Of a DNA stretch of 16,286 bases, positions 1 through 7,722 are shown in pieces. Position 1 is the first letter of the stretch, and each line of letters starts with the position of its first letter. Below the pieces are notes generated by a model. That model did not search any database and was not told where the DNA came from. It saw only the letters and a list, made by a program, of their open reading frames with translations. This DNA is from an uncultured Macromonas sp. (GTDB lineage Bacteria > Pseudomonadota > Gammaproteobacteria > Burkholderiales > Burkholderiaceae). The position numbers and the translations under genes were made by a program. The stretch lies in the NCBI GenBank assembly GCA_946481585.1, contig CAMLOF010000038.1:1-16286 (forward strand), read 5' to 3'.

Positions 1-174
1 GTGACGCTGGAGTTCAGCAACACCACGCCGCTGCCCGCCAAGATCTACGCAGGCGAGGGTTGCGCGCAGGTGCTGTTCTTCGAGAGCGACGAGGACGACG
101 TTTGCGAGGTCAGCTACAAGGACCGCGGCGGCAAGTACCAGGGGCAGCACGGCGTGACCCTGCCGCGTGCCTGA
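1..174 (+). CDS. dcd: dCTP deaminase, C-terminal part (5' end outside window)
   Basis: The reading frame is open from base 1 and stops at TGA 172-174, giving the last 57 residues. The sequence matches the C-terminal part of Dcd: a stretch beginning [20 protein letters not shown], then AQVLFFES and the terminal [16 protein letters not shown] motif, which in this family closes over the nucleotide. Dcd deaminates dCTP to dUTP in the cytosol, the first step of one route to dUMP, the substrate of thymidylate synthase. The thyA gene in this same window is an independent transcription unit about 6 kb away. The GTG at base 1 is an internal valine codon, not a start. The full protein is usually about 188 residues, so roughly 130 residues are missing to the left. 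The family call is firm. Confidence 0.9.
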   Translation: MTLEFSNTTPLPAKIYAGEGCAQVLFFESDEDDVCEVSYKDRGGKYQGQHGVTLPRA

Positions 175-188
175 CGGCGTTGCGGGCC

Positions 189-560
189 ATGTCTGCCGCA
201 GACTTTTTGCGTTTTGGCCTGCCGGTGACCGGTGAGGCCGAGCATTCGCATCCAAAGCCGGAGCGGCTGCTGGCGGGCAACCCGCTGCGCGAAACCTGGA
301 ATGCTCTGGACGCCGAGATTACCGGCGCAAGCACCTTGAGCACGGGAGTTTGGCGTTGTGAGCCCGGCCATTGGCGCATTGCTTTCGGGCCCACCGAGCG
401 CGAAGTTTTCACGGTATTGCAGGGCCGTTGCCGTGTGCATGCGGCCAGTGGCGGCATGCAAGAGGCTGGCCCTGGCCAAGCCATCCATATTCCTCCGGGT
501 TTCGAGGGTTCGTTCGAGGTACTGGAGACTGTGACGAAGGTTTACGTCATCGTCGAGTGA
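189..560 (+). CDS. Small cupin protein (DUF861 / EutQ-like cupin_3)
   Basis: This 123-residue cytosolic protein carries a single cupin fold. Residues about 65-120 hold a cupin_3-type core with GHWRIAFGPTEREVFTVLQG, a GPGQAIHIPPGFEGSFEV strand pair and a terminal TKVYVIVE strand. The N-terminal RLLAGNPLRETWN segment is typical of this family in Burkholderiales. The family lacks the usual cupin metal-binding histidine set, and its substrate is unknown. ATG 189 is chosen because family similarity starts there. The frame stays open upstream but overlaps dcd, and no clear Shine-Dalgarno sequence is visible. The gene follows dcd by 14 bp and may be co-transcribed with it. Its last 19 bp overlap the 3' end of tctE on the opposite strand. 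The family call is good; the function is unknown. Confidence 0.8.
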   Translation: MSAADFLRFGLPVTGEAEHSHPKPERLLAGNPLRETWNALDAEITGASTLSTGVWRCEPGHWRIAFGPTEREVFTVLQGRCRVHAASGGMQEAGPGQAIHIPPGFEGSFEVLETVTKVYVIVE

Positions 561-1987
561 ACATCGGCCAGGGGCAGGCAGACCGTGGCGCGCAGGCCGG
601 TGCTGGCGGGGTCGGTGTCTTTTCGGTTGCGCAGGTCAATTTGCCCGCCCAATGTCTGCACGATGGAGTGGCAGATAGACAAGCCCAGCCCGGCACCGTG
701 CAGGGCACCGCTGGCGGTTGCGAATGGCTGGAACAGGCGATCCTTCAGTTCGGCAGAAATGCCCGGGCCACTGTCCTGAATGGTGAGGCAACCCTGGCCC
801 GTTTCAGCGTCTTGTTCCAGGGTGATGTGCAGTTCCCCGCCTTCTGGTGTATGCCGTATGGCGTTGTGCAACAAGTTGCGCGCAAGTTCTTTGAGCGTCC
901 ATTCGTGAGCACGCACCCACACGGGTTGAATGTTCAGGTCAAAGTCGAGTTGCTTGTCCACCACCAAGGCCGAAACGTCCAAGGCTACAGTCCTTACCGC
1001 CTCTGCCCAGTTCACCACCGGCACGTCTGTCTGATTCCGCAGTTGCTCCACTTTCGCCAGTGCGAGCATCTGGTTTGCGAGTTCGGTGGCGCCCTGAACC
1101 GTGTGCATCATCTCTTGCAGGGCAATGGTGGGGTCCACATCGCCACGCAGCGCCGACTGCAATTGGGTGCGCAGCACCGCCAGCGGGGTTTTGAGCTGGT
1201 GCGACGAGTCGCGAACAAAACGTTTCTGGTGCTCCAGCAAATGGGAGAGTTTGGCCATGTGCTGGTTGGTGGCTACCAGCAGGGGTTTGAGCTCCAGCGG
1301 CGCATCGGACGTGTCGAACGGCTGCAAGTCGTTCTCGGGTCGCTGGTTCAATGCATCGCTCAGCCGCCGCACAGGGCTGGTAGCGTGTTGCACCACCAGG
1401 AACACCACCAGCCCAATCAGCGCGATCAAGGCAGCTTGGCGCCAGAGGGTGTCCACCAGTATTTGGCGTGCGAGCGTTTCCCGCAGTTCCAGGGTCTCGG
1501 CCACTTGAATGGTGGCCATGCCTTGGCCGCTTGCGCCGGCCACGGGCTGAAGAAGCACTGCCACGCGCACCGGTACGCCTTGGTACTCGGCGTCGTAAAA
1601 GTCCACCAACGCTGCGTAGAGTGTGCGGGTGGGAATGCGGCCCGTCCACACAGGCAGGTCGGGAAAGCCAGACACCATCTCGCCCGAAAAGCCCGTGACG
1701 CGGTAATAGATGCGGCTGCGGTTGTCGGCTTCAAAGGCTTCCAGGGCCGAGTAGGTGAGTGAGCCCATGAGGCGGAAGCCCCCGTCGTCGCCGGGTATGA
1801 CTTCCAATTCTTCTCCGATGGCCTTGGCGGTGGCCAGCAGGGTTCGGTCGTAGGCGGTGTCGGCGGAGCGCAGGGCCTGCCGGTAGAGCACCACCGCGTT
1901 GACGACAAGGAAGATCACGACCGGCACCAAAATACCCAGCATGAGCTGGTTGCGCAACGACGCAGGTGGCCGCAGGCGCAGCTTCAT
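542..1987 (-). CDS. tctE: Sensor histidine kinase, TctE type
   Basis: This 481-residue inner-membrane kinase senses an extracytoplasmic signal and phosphorylates TctD. Transmembrane helix 1 is at about residues 16-36 and helix 2 at about 183-200. Between them lies a periplasmic domain of about 145 residues of the two-component sensor N-terminal (2CSK_N) type. The DHp domain has the phospho-acceptor His263 in SSHQLKTPLAVLR. The ATPase has the N box (Asn371 and Asn375 in ARNLLHNAIRHTPEGGEL), the G1 box DSGPGI (405-410) and the G2 box GAGLGLSI (431-438). All catalytic motifs are intact. Its ATG overlaps the tctD stop as ATGA, so translation is coupled. Divergence from tctCBA supports the TctE name and a role in carboxylate-responsive control. 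The actual ligand cannot be read from sequence. Its stop lies inside the end of the convergent cupin gene. Confidence 0.9.
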   Translation of the reverse strand: MKLRLRPPASLRNQLMLGILVPVVIFLVVNAVVLYRQALRSADTAYDRTLLATAKAIGEELEVIPGDDGGFRLMGSLTYSALEAFEADNRSRIYYRVTGFSGEMVSGFPDLPVWTGRIPTRTLYAALVDFYDAEYQGVPVRVAVLLQPVAGASGQGMATIQVAETLELRETLARQILVDTLWRQAALIALIGLVVFLVVQHATSPVRRLSDALNQRPENDLQPFDTSDAPLELKPLLVATNQHMAKLSHLLEHQKRFVRDSSHQLKTPLAVLRTQLQSALRGDVDPTIALQEMMHTVQGATELANQMLALAKVEQLRNQTDVPVVNWAEAVRTVALDVSALVVDKQLDFDLNIQPVWVRAHEWTLKELARNLLHNAIRHTPEGGELHITLEQDAETGQGCLTIQDSGPGISAELKDRLFQPFATASGALHGAGLGLSICHSIVQTLGGQIDLRNRKDTDPASTGLRATVCLPLADVHSTMT

Positions 1988-2673
1988 GCTTGGGCCTTGA
2001 GCAGGTAGCCCAGTCCGCGCAGGGTGACGAGTTGAACGCCCATCTGCGCGATCTTTTTGCGCAGCCGGTAGACCACCACTTCAATGGCTTCGGACTGCAC
2101 GTCGCCAGCATTGGGAAACACCAGTTCCAGCAGACGCTCTTTGGCGATGGCGTGGCCGGGGCGCTCCAGCAGCGCTCGCAGCAGGGCGGCTTCTCGCGGT
2201 GCCAGTTCAAGCGGCGTCTCCTGGAAGTACACCGCACCGCTTGCCGTGTCCACTCGGAAGCCGCAAAAAGCAGGGCGCTGCGAAACGTCAACGAAGGCGG
2301 CAGCAGGCGCCGGGGCGGAACGACGCGCCAGCGCATGCAGGCGGGCCTCCAGCTCATCCAGGTCGAAGGGTTTGGGCAGGTAGTCGTCGGCACCGGTCTT
2401 CAGACCCATGACCCTGTCGCCCACCGTACCGCGAGCCGTGAGGATGATGACGGGCGTGGAAAAGCCCGCCTGTCTGGCCTTGTGCAGCACTTGCAGGCCG
2501 TCCAGGCCAGGAAGCGTCAGGTCCAGCATCACCACGTCTGGCTGGCCGCTGGCCCACGCGTCCAGGGCTTGCCGCCCGTCTCCGCATATCTGCACCTGCA
2601 TGCCACGGCGTTCCAGCGAGCGTTGCAGGCTGGCTTGCATGGCCGGGTTGTCTTCAATCAGTAGCAGTTTCAT
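1984..2673 (-). CDS. tctD: Response regulator, OmpR/PhoB family, TctD type
   Basis: This 229-residue DNA-binding regulator is the partner of TctE. The receiver domain (1-115) has the acidic pair Glu7-Asp8, phospho-acceptor Asp51 in MLDLTLPGLDGL, Thr79 and Lys101 in the YLPKPF motif. A winged helix-turn-helix of OmpR type (about 130-229) ends with VVVYRLRKKI and TLRGLGYLL. The start at 2673 (MKLLLIEDN) is chosen because receiver homology begins there. An upstream in-frame ATG would add an unrelated tail, and Shine-Dalgarno support is poor at either. In characterised systems TctD-TctE controls the divergent tricarboxylate uptake genes, and the layout here is the same. Binding is expected in the 128 bp between tctD and tctC. 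Confidence 0.92.
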   Translation of the reverse strand: MKLLLIEDNPAMQASLQRSLERRGMQVQICGDGRQALDAWASGQPDVVMLDLTLPGLDGLQVLHKARQAGFSTPVIILTARGTVGDRVMGLKTGADDYLPKPFDLDELEARLHALARRSAPAPAAAFVDVSQRPAFCGFRVDTASGAVYFQETPLELAPREAALLRALLERPGHAIAKERLLELVFPNAGDVQSEAIEVVVYRLRKKIAQMGVQLVTLRGLGYLLKAQA

Positions 2674-2725
2674 GGCTGGGCTGATTATGCGGCGCATGCT
2701 GGTGGAGATTCGCCCTAGGGTTTGT

Positions 2726-2753
2726 CCTGATGAACCTGACAGCCGATTGACAG
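2726..2753. promoter_or_regulatory. Candidate TctD-binding direct repeats in the tctD/tctC divergent region
   Basis: CCTGA occurs at 2726-2730 and CCTGACAG at 2735-2742, and the related ATTGACAG at 2746-2753. The last two copies are 11 bp apart, one helical turn, which is the usual arrangement for OmpR-family dimers. The last repeat contains a perfect TTGACA (2747-2752) that could be the -35 box of tctC. No good -10 box follows at 16-18 bp, which fits an activator-dependent promoter. A perfect 8-bp palindrome CCCTAGGG lies next to this at 2713-2720. Assignment to TctD is inferred from position. Confidence 0.4.
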
Positions 2754-2801
2754 TCTGGCGAACGACCATCGCATCACCAAAACCCTCAACAGGAGACCTC
2801 C

Positions 2802-3767
2802 ATGCGTCGTGACGAATTCCTCAAGTCCCTGGCTGCGCTGGCTGCCGTTGGTGCGGGCGGACTGCCCTTGTCCGCCCTGGCTGCTGCCAACCTGAAGATG
2901 ATGATTCCTGCCAACCCCGGCGGCGGTTGGGACTTGACTGGCCGTGCCCTGGGCAAGGCTTTGCAGGATGCAGGCGTGGCCAGCGCCGTGACCTACGAAA
3001 ACAAGGGCGGTGCCGCTGGTGCCATTGGCCTGGCGCAGTTCTACAACGCCAGCAAGGGTGACCCGAACGCGCTGATGGTGATGGGCGCCGTGATGCTGGG
3101 TGGCATCATCACCGGCAAGCCGCCGGTTTCCGTCACGCAGCTGACGCCGATCGCCCGCCTGACGAGCGAATACAACGTCTTCGTGTTGCCTGCGGATTCT
3201 CCGCTCAAGACCATGAAGGATGTGGTCGATCAACTGAAGAAAGACCCGGGCAGCGTCAAGTGGGGCGGCGGCTCGCGCGGCTCCACCGAGCACGTGGCTG
3301 CAGCCATGATCGCCCGCGTGGTTGGCGTGGACGCCGCCAAGATCAACTACGTGCCCTTCCGTGGGGGCGGTGAGGCAGTGGCCGCCATCCTGGGTGGCAA
3401 CGTCACCATCGGCGGCAGTGGCTACAGCGAATTCCAGCCGTACATCGAGTCCGGCAAGATGCGCGCCATCGGCGTCACCTCCGACAAGCGCCTGCCCGGC
3501 CTGAACATTCCCACCCTCGTGGAGCAGGGTATTGACGTGGTCATCGGCAACTGGCGCGGTGTGTATGGCGCTGCCGACATCACCCCCGACCAGCGCAAGG
3601 CGCTGACCGACATGATCGTCAAGGCCACGCAAAGCAAGGCCTGGAAAGAGTCCCTGGAGAAGAACGGCTGGACGCCTGCGGTGCTCACCGGCAAGGCCTT
3701 CGAGGAGTTCGTCGAGCGCGACTTCGCCAGCCTGCGCGCGATCATGGTCAAGTCCGGGATGATCTGA
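2802..3767 (+). CDS. tctC: Tripartite tricarboxylate transporter, periplasmic binding protein TctC
   Basis: This 321-residue extracytoplasmic receptor of the Bug/TctC family captures a carboxylate and delivers it to the TctBA membrane complex. A signal peptide covers about residues 1-28 (basic start, hydrophobic core, cleavage after ALA or AAA). It begins RRDEFLK, which resembles a twin-arginine motif but has one extra residue before FLK. The mature part has the PANPGGGWDLTGRAL ligand loop, the GGSRGSTEH loop (about 147-155), YVPFRGGGEAVAAILGG and the C-terminal FASLRAIMVKSGMI. Length is normal for the family. A clear Shine-Dalgarno sequence AGGAG lies 6 nt before ATG 2802. It is the first gene of tctCBA, divergent from tctDE. 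Citrate-like substrates are likely from family knowledge, but Bug proteins bind many carboxylates, so the exact ligand is open. Confidence 0.9.
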   Translation: MRRDEFLKSLAALAAVGAGGLPLSALAAANLKMMIPANPGGGWDLTGRALGKALQDAGVASAVTYENKGGAAGAIGLAQFYNASKGDPNALMVMGAVMLGGIITGKPPVSVTQLTPIARLTSEYNVFVLPADSPLKTMKDVVDQLKKDPGSVKWGGGSRGSTEHVAAAMIARVVGVDAAKINYVPFRGGGEAVAAILGGNVTIGGSGYSEFQPYIESGKMRAIGVTSDKRLPGLNIPTLVEQGIDVVIGNWRGVYGAADITPDQRKALTDMIVKATQSKAWKESLEKNGWTPAVLTGKAFEEFVERDFASLRAIMVKSGMI

Positions 3768-3792
3768 TCCGCCGGATCTGCTGTGCTCTGAT

Positions 3793-3827
3793 GGGCCGTG
3801 ACCAGCCGGTCGCGGCCCTGCTTTTTT
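3793..3827 (+). terminator. Rho-independent-type hairpin between tctC and tctB (probable attenuator)
   Basis: GGGCCGTGACC (3793-3803) pairs with GGTCGCGGCCC (3808-3818) as an 11-bp stem with a single G-U pair and a 4-nt AGCC loop. Two bases later comes C followed by six T (3822-3827). This is a textbook terminator shape inside the tctCBA operon, 26 nt after the tctC stop and just before the tctB Shine-Dalgarno sequence. Partial termination here would give more TctC than TctBA. Confidence 0.8.
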
Positions 3828-3846
3828 CTGATCTCTGGAGATTGCT

Positions 3847-4392
3847 ATGGATGCGTTGCCTGAAGACGAAGGTCAGCCTCTGCTGCTGACCAAGGGGCAG
3901 CGCCTGGGGCAGATGGCCCTGGGCCTGGGCGTGGTGGCTGTGGCCGTGGTCATGGCCGTGGGTGCGGCACAGATGCCTTCGGATGCGGGCTATGCGGGCG
4001 TTGGCCCCAGTTTTCTGCCTTGGGTGGTAGCGCTGGCGCTGGGCGTTTGCGGCGTGCTGTTGACGCGACAAGGCATGTCGGGCGGCTTCAGGGATGTGGA
4101 GAAACCGTCCGGTGCCGACCGTGGCGATTGGCCAGCCTTCGCATGGGTTGTGGTTGCGGTGATTGTCAATGCGTCCCTGATCAACACCATCGGGTTCATC
4201 TTGAGTTGCACGCTTTGCTACGCCTTGGCCGTGCGTGGCTTGCGTCAAAGCGAGGGCAAAGGTGCTGGCAACTGGAAGACGACGCTGCGCGACCTCGCTG
4301 TCGGCGTTGTCATTTCAGCGCCAGTCTTCTGGCTGTTTACCAAGTTCCTCGCCGTCAACCTGCCTGGTCTGACAGGCAGCGGCTGGCTCTGA
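3847..4392 (+). CDS. tctB: Tripartite tricarboxylate transporter, small membrane subunit TctB
   Basis: This 181-residue inner-membrane protein is the small and weakly conserved subunit of the TctCBA uptake system. Hydrophobic segments at about residues 20-42, 55-73, 98-128 (long enough for two helices) and 147-167 fit the four to five helices of TctB. The [19 protein letters not shown] segment after helix 1 is typical of the family. A GGAG Shine-Dalgarno sequence lies 6 nt before ATG 3847. It sits between tctC and tctA, 13 nt before tctA, and is separated from tctC by a terminator-like hairpin. Identification rests on topology, length and position as much as on sequence. Confidence 0.85.
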   Translation: MDALPEDEGQPLLLTKGQRLGQMALGLGVVAVAVVMAVGAAQMPSDAGYAGVGPSFLPWVVALALGVCGVLLTRQGMSGGFRDVEKPSGADRGDWPAFAWVVVAVIVNASLINTIGFILSCTLCYALAVRGLRQSEGKGAGNWKTTLRDLAVGVVISAPVFWLFTKFLAVNLPGLTGSGWL

Positions 4393-4405
4393 AAGGGGAG
4401 TTGTC

Positions 4406-5899
4406 ATGATGGAAACCATCAATCTTCTGATGCAGGGGTTCGCGACGGCGCTGTCGCCGGTGAACCTGCTGTGGGCGCTGGCCGGTTGCATATTGGGCAC
4501 TGCCATTGGCGTGCTGCCTGGCTTGGGCCCGGCAGTCACGGTGGCCATGTTGCTGCCCATCACGTCGCAGGTGGAGCCTACCGCGTCGATGATCTTCTTC
4601 GCAGGCATTTACTACGGTGCCATGTACGGTGGCTCCACCACCTCCATTCTGCTCAACACCCCTGGCGAAACAGGCTCCATGGTCACGGCCCTGGAAGGGT
4701 TCAAGATGGCCAAGAGCGGCCGTGCGGGTGCTGCGCTGGCAACGGCGGCCATTGGCTCTTTCGTGGCAGGCACCATTGCCACCGTGCTGGTGACCCTGTT
4801 CGCGCCCATCGTGGCCGACTACGCCGTGTTGCTGGGGCCACCCGAGTACTTCTGCCTGATGTTGCTGGCATTCACCACGGTGAGCGCGGTGCTCGGTGGC
4901 AGCACCTTGCGCGGCCTGACGTCGCTGTTCCTGGGCCTTGCCATGGGCTTGGTGGGTATCGACCAGATTACCGGCCAGACCCGCTACACCGCAGGCGTGC
5001 TGGAGTTCATGGACGGCATTGAGGTGGTGCTCGTGGCGGTAGGTTTGTTTGCCATTGGCGAAACGCTCTACACCGCGCTGTACGAGGGCAAGACCGTCAG
5101 CAGCCTGAACAAGATGAGCCGCGTGCACATGACCAAAGAGGAATGGCGCCGTTCCTGGCCCGCCTGGTTGCGTGCGTCCTTCATTGGCTTTCCGTTCGGC
5201 ACCGTTCCGGCTGGCGGCTCCGAGATCCCGACCTTCCTGAGCTACGCCACCGAGCGCAAGCTGGCCGCGCCTGAGCACAAGAAGGAATTCGGCACCACGG
5301 GCGCCATCGAAGGTGTGGCCGGGCCTGAGGCAGCGAACAACGCGGCCATCACCGCCACGCTCATTCCCTTGCTCACGCTGGGCATTCCCACCTCGGTCAC
5401 CACGGCCATCCTGCTCAACGCGTTCCAGAACTACGGCATCCAGGCGGGTCCGCAGCTGTTCGAGACATCGTCCGGCCTGGTCTGGGCGCTGATCGCCTCT
5501 CTCTACATTGGCAACATCATGCTGCTGGTGCTCAACCTGCCGCTGGTGGGCTTGTGGGTCAAGCTGTTGCGTGTGCCCCGTGCCCCGCTGTACGCCGGTA
5601 TCTTGATTTTCGCGACGGTGGGTGTGTATGGCATGCGCCAGAGCGCTTTTGACCTATACCTGATGCTGGCCCTGGGCATTGCCGGGGTGGTGATGCGCCG
5701 CTACGACTTCCCCATGGCACCGGCCATCGTGGGTTTGATCCTGGGGCCTTATGCCGAGGCGCACCTGCGCAACGCTGTGTCCATCGGTGAAGGCAGCTTC
5801 GCGGTGTTCTTCGAGCGCCCGATGTCTGCCGTGCTGCTGGCGATCGTCGTGCTGGTGCTGGTTACCCCGCGAGTGCTGGCTTGGCACCGCCGGGCCTGA
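4406..5899 (+). CDS. tctA: Tripartite tricarboxylate transporter, large membrane subunit TctA
   Basis: This 497-residue polytopic inner-membrane protein forms the transport pore of the secondary, ion-coupled TctCBA uptake system. The first half has the family signature [21 protein letters not shown] (about residues 31-51) followed by [20 protein letters not shown] and NTPGE. The second half repeats the fold with [40 protein letters not shown] and [17 protein letters not shown]. About a dozen hydrophobic segments are seen, and length is normal. Two adjacent ATG codons (4406 and 4409) follow the GGGGAG Shine-Dalgarno sequence at 4395-4400; either could be used. It ends the operon and converges on thyA with only 12 bp between the stops. 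Confidence 0.93.
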   Translation: MMETINLLMQGFATALSPVNLLWALAGCILGTAIGVLPGLGPAVTVAMLLPITSQVEPTASMIFFAGIYYGAMYGGSTTSILLNTPGETGSMVTALEGFKMAKSGRAGAALATAAIGSFVAGTIATVLVTLFAPIVADYAVLLGPPEYFCLMLLAFTTVSAVLGGSTLRGLTSLFLGLAMGLVGIDQITGQTRYTAGVLEFMDGIEVVLVAVGLFAIGETLYTALYEGKTVSSLNKMSRVHMTKEEWRRSWPAWLRASFIGFPFGTVPAGGSEIPTFLSYATERKLAAPEHKKEFGTTGAIEGVAGPEAANNAAITATLIPLLTLGIPTSVTTAILLNAFQNYGIQAGPQLFETSSGLVWALIASLYIGNIMLLVLNLPLVGLWVKLLRVPRAPLYAGILIFATVGVYGMRQSAFDLYLMLALGIAGVVMRRYDFPMAPAIVGLILGPYAEAHLRNAVSIGEGSFAVFFERPMSAVLLAIVVLVLVTPRVLAWHRRA

Positions 5900-5915
5900 A
5901 CGGGTAACCGTTCAG
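5896..5915. terminator. Perfect inverted repeat between convergent tctA and thyA
   Basis: CTGAACGG (5896-5903) and CCGTTCAG (5908-5915) form a perfect 8-bp stem closed by GTAA, a GNRA-type tetraloop on the plus-strand transcript. The tctA stop codon (5897-5899) lies in the left arm and the thyA stop (complement of 5912-5914) in the right arm. No T-run follows on either side, so it is not a classical intrinsic terminator. It may stabilise the 3' ends of both transcripts. Confidence 0.5.
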
Positions 5916-6742
5916 ACCGCCACGGGCGCTTTGATGGCTGGGTGGTGCTGGTAATCCAGCACCTCAAAGTCTTCGTACTCGTAGTCGAAGATGCTGGCAG
6001 GGCGGCGCTTGATATTGAGCGTGGGGTAGGGGTGGGGCTGGCGGCTCAGCTGCAGCTCCACCTGCTCAAAGTGGTTGTTGTAGATGTGGCAGTCGCCACC
6101 GGTCCACACAAAGTCGCCCACGTCCAAGTCGCACTGCTGCGCCAGCATGTGGGTAAGCAGGGCGTAGCTGGCAATGTTGAAGGGCACGCCCAGGAAGATG
6201 TCTGCACTGCGCTGGTAGAGCTGGCAGCTGAGCTTGCCCCGGCCGCCCGGTTCGGCGGCGGGCGCCACGTAGAACTGGAAGAAGGCGTGGCAGGGCATCA
6301 GGGCCATCTTGTCCAGGTCGGCCACGTTCCAGGCGCTTACGATGATGCGCCGGCTGTCGGGGTTGGTCTTGAGCTGCTTGACCACCTCGGCAATCTGGTC
6401 GATGTGGCCGCCATCGGGTTTGGGCCAGCTGCGCCACTGCACGCCGTACACGGGGCCCAGATCGCCATCCTCGCGCGCCCATTCGTCCCAGATGGTGCAG
6501 CCGCGTTCCTGCAGCCAACCCACGTTGCTGTCGCCGCGCAGGAACCACAGCAGTTCCAGGATGATGGACTTGAGGTGCACCTTCTTGGTGGTGACCAGCG
6601 GGAAGCCTTCGTTCAGGTCGAAGCGCATCTGGTGGCCGAACACGCTGCGCGTGCCGGTGCCCGTGCGGTCGCCCTTGTGCACGCCGTGTTGGTACACGTG
6701 GCGCATGAAGTCTTCGTACTGGCTGCGGACGGGGCGGTTCAT
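5912..6742 (-). CDS. thyA: Thymidylate synthase
   Basis: This 276-residue cytosolic enzyme methylates dUMP to dTMP using methylenetetrahydrofolate. Family landmarks are all present: the phosphate-binding GDRTGTGT (about 24-31), [22 protein letters not shown], the active-site Cys151 in [13 protein letters not shown], the RRIIVSAWN segment (131-139), [18 protein letters not shown] and the folate-site [12 protein letters not shown]. Length is slightly above the 264 residues of E. coli ThyA, partly through a short insertion [10 protein letters not shown] at about 160-169. The start at 6742 ([13 protein letters not shown]) begins the homology. It follows the amidotransferase gene by 26 bp and is the last gene of a minus-strand run. 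No folA (dihydrofolate reductase) gene, a common partner of thyA, follows here. Confidence 0.96.
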   Translation of the reverse strand: MNRPVRSQYEDFMRHVYQHGVHKGDRTGTGTRSVFGHQMRFDLNEGFPLVTTKKVHLKSIILELLWFLRGDSNVGWLQERGCTIWDEWAREDGDLGPVYGVQWRSWPKPDGGHIDQIAEVVKQLKTNPDSRRIIVSAWNVADLDKMALMPCHAFFQFYVAPAAEPGGRGKLSCQLYQRSADIFLGVPFNIASYALLTHMLAQQCDLDVGDFVWTGGDCHIYNNHFEQVELQLSRQPHPYPTLNIKRRPASIFDYEYEDFEVLDYQHHPAIKAPVAV

Positions 6743-6768
6743 GGGGCAGGGTCTCAAAAAGGGGGATT

Positions 6769-7455
6769 CTATGCCGCGGCAAGCCGGGCAAAACGTGCCA
6801 GCAGGGAGGCTGCTTCCGGTGCGTCTGCCACGGGTGGGCGGGCGGTCAGGTCGGTGTTGGCCTGTACGTAGGCCGCCGTGGCCTGCGCACTGAACTCCGG
6901 GTGGAACTGCACGCCCCACGCGTTGCGGCCAAAACGGAAGGCGTGGTGGGGCTCAAAGCCGTTGCCCGCAAGGTGCTCGGCACCGTCGGGCAGGCGACGC
7001 ACGCTTTGGCGGTGGGCCGCCTGGCCTTTGAAGCGCATGGGCAACCCGCTGAAGAGCCGGTCCTCCTGGGCGGTAGGCGTCAGGTGGATGTCGACCGTGC
7101 CCAGCTCAATGCCACCGGGGTGGTAGTCCACCTCTCCGCCCAGTGCGTGCGCCAGCAGCTGGTGTCCGTAGCAGATGCCCAGCACCGGGAGTTCGGCAGC
7201 AACCGCACCCCGCAGCCATTCGGCTGTGTTCTCGCTCCAAGGCTCACGGTCCGTCACCATGCTGTGTGAGCCGGTGACGATGGCTCCCGCCACGTCGCTG
7301 CTGGCAGGCAGCGTCATGCCCTGGCGCGGGTCCACCACTTTCACGGGCAGGCCAGCTTCGTCCAGCCCGTCGATGATCCAGTGCTCGAAGTCGCCCAGCG
7401 CTTGCGCAATGTGCGGGTGGGTGCTGCCCACCTTGACGATGAGCAGCGGCTTCAC
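6769..7455 (-). CDS. Class I glutamine amidotransferase (GMP synthase amidotransferase-like)
   Basis: This 228-residue stand-alone GATase1 protein is predicted to be cytosolic. The nucleophile elbow [15 protein letters not shown] places the catalytic Cys at residue 95. The remaining triad is His185 and Glu187 in [18 protein letters not shown] (59-68) corresponds to the oxyanion-side loop of the family. All residues for glutamine hydrolysis are present, but no synthetase domain is fused, so the acceptor is unknown. Related free-standing proteins are often annotated only as glutamine amidotransferase; some act on gamma-glutamyl compounds. The start is GTG (7453-7455), overlapping the DUF3297 stop as GTGA, which indicates translational coupling. 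thyA follows 26 bp downstream. Confidence 0.88.
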   Translation of the reverse strand: MKPLLIVKVGSTHPHIAQALGDFEHWIIDGLDEAGLPVKVVDPRQGMTLPASSDVAGAIVTGSHSMVTDREPWSENTAEWLRGAVAAELPVLGICYGHQLLAHALGGEVDYHPGGIELGTVDIHLTPTAQEDRLFSGLPMRFKGQAAHRQSVRRLPDGAEHLAGNGFEPHHAFRFGRNAWGVQFHPEFSAQATAAYVQANTDLTARPPVADAPEAASLLARFARLAAA

Positions 7456-7694
7456 TTGTAGAACGCCTCGACCGTGCCCTTGAGTTTGATGAGCAGCGGG
7501 TTGCCTTTGCGGTCCACGGTCTTGCCGGCGGGCACGCGCACCCAGCCTTCGCTGATGCAGTATTCGGCCACGTCAAAGCGCTCCTTGCCGTTGAAGACGA
7601 TGCCGATGTCGTGTTCGAACACGGCAGCCACGTGGTGCGGGCTGCGGGGGTCGATGGAGAGGTGGTCGGGCAGGGCGGGGCGTTCGTTGCTCAT
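7452..7694 (-). CDS. DUF3297 family protein
   Basis: This 80-residue soluble protein belongs to DUF3297, whose function is unknown. Recognisable features are PDHLSIDPRSPHHVAAVFEHDIGIVFNG near the N terminus, a VAEYCISEGWVRVPAG centre and the DRKGNPLLIKLKG end. It looks like a compact alpha/beta protein with no membrane segment or metal-binding motif. It starts 28 bp after the FAD-linked oxidase gene, and its TGA overlaps the GTG start of the amidotransferase by 4 bp, so it is very likely co-translated with that gene. No good Shine-Dalgarno sequence is visible. The family call is good; the role is unknown. Confidence 0.85.
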   Translation of the reverse strand: MSNERPALPDHLSIDPRSPHHVAAVFEHDIGIVFNGKERFDVAEYCISEGWVRVPAGKTVDRKGNPLLIKLKGTVEAFYK

Positions 7695-7722
7695 GGTGTT
7701 TCAGGTTGAAAAGGGGCGCGGC

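Noticed and set aside
371..1762. Long plus-strand open frame antisense to tctE
   Set aside because: It mirrors a well-supported histidine kinase gene, its translation has no recognisable domain, and it is rich in His, Gln and Gly as expected from the reverse strand of a GC-rich gene.
2802..2890. Twin-arginine export signal on TctC
   Set aside because: RRDEFLK has one extra residue compared with the RRxFLK consensus, and TctC proteins are normally Sec-exported. It is noted in the gene entry but not claimed.
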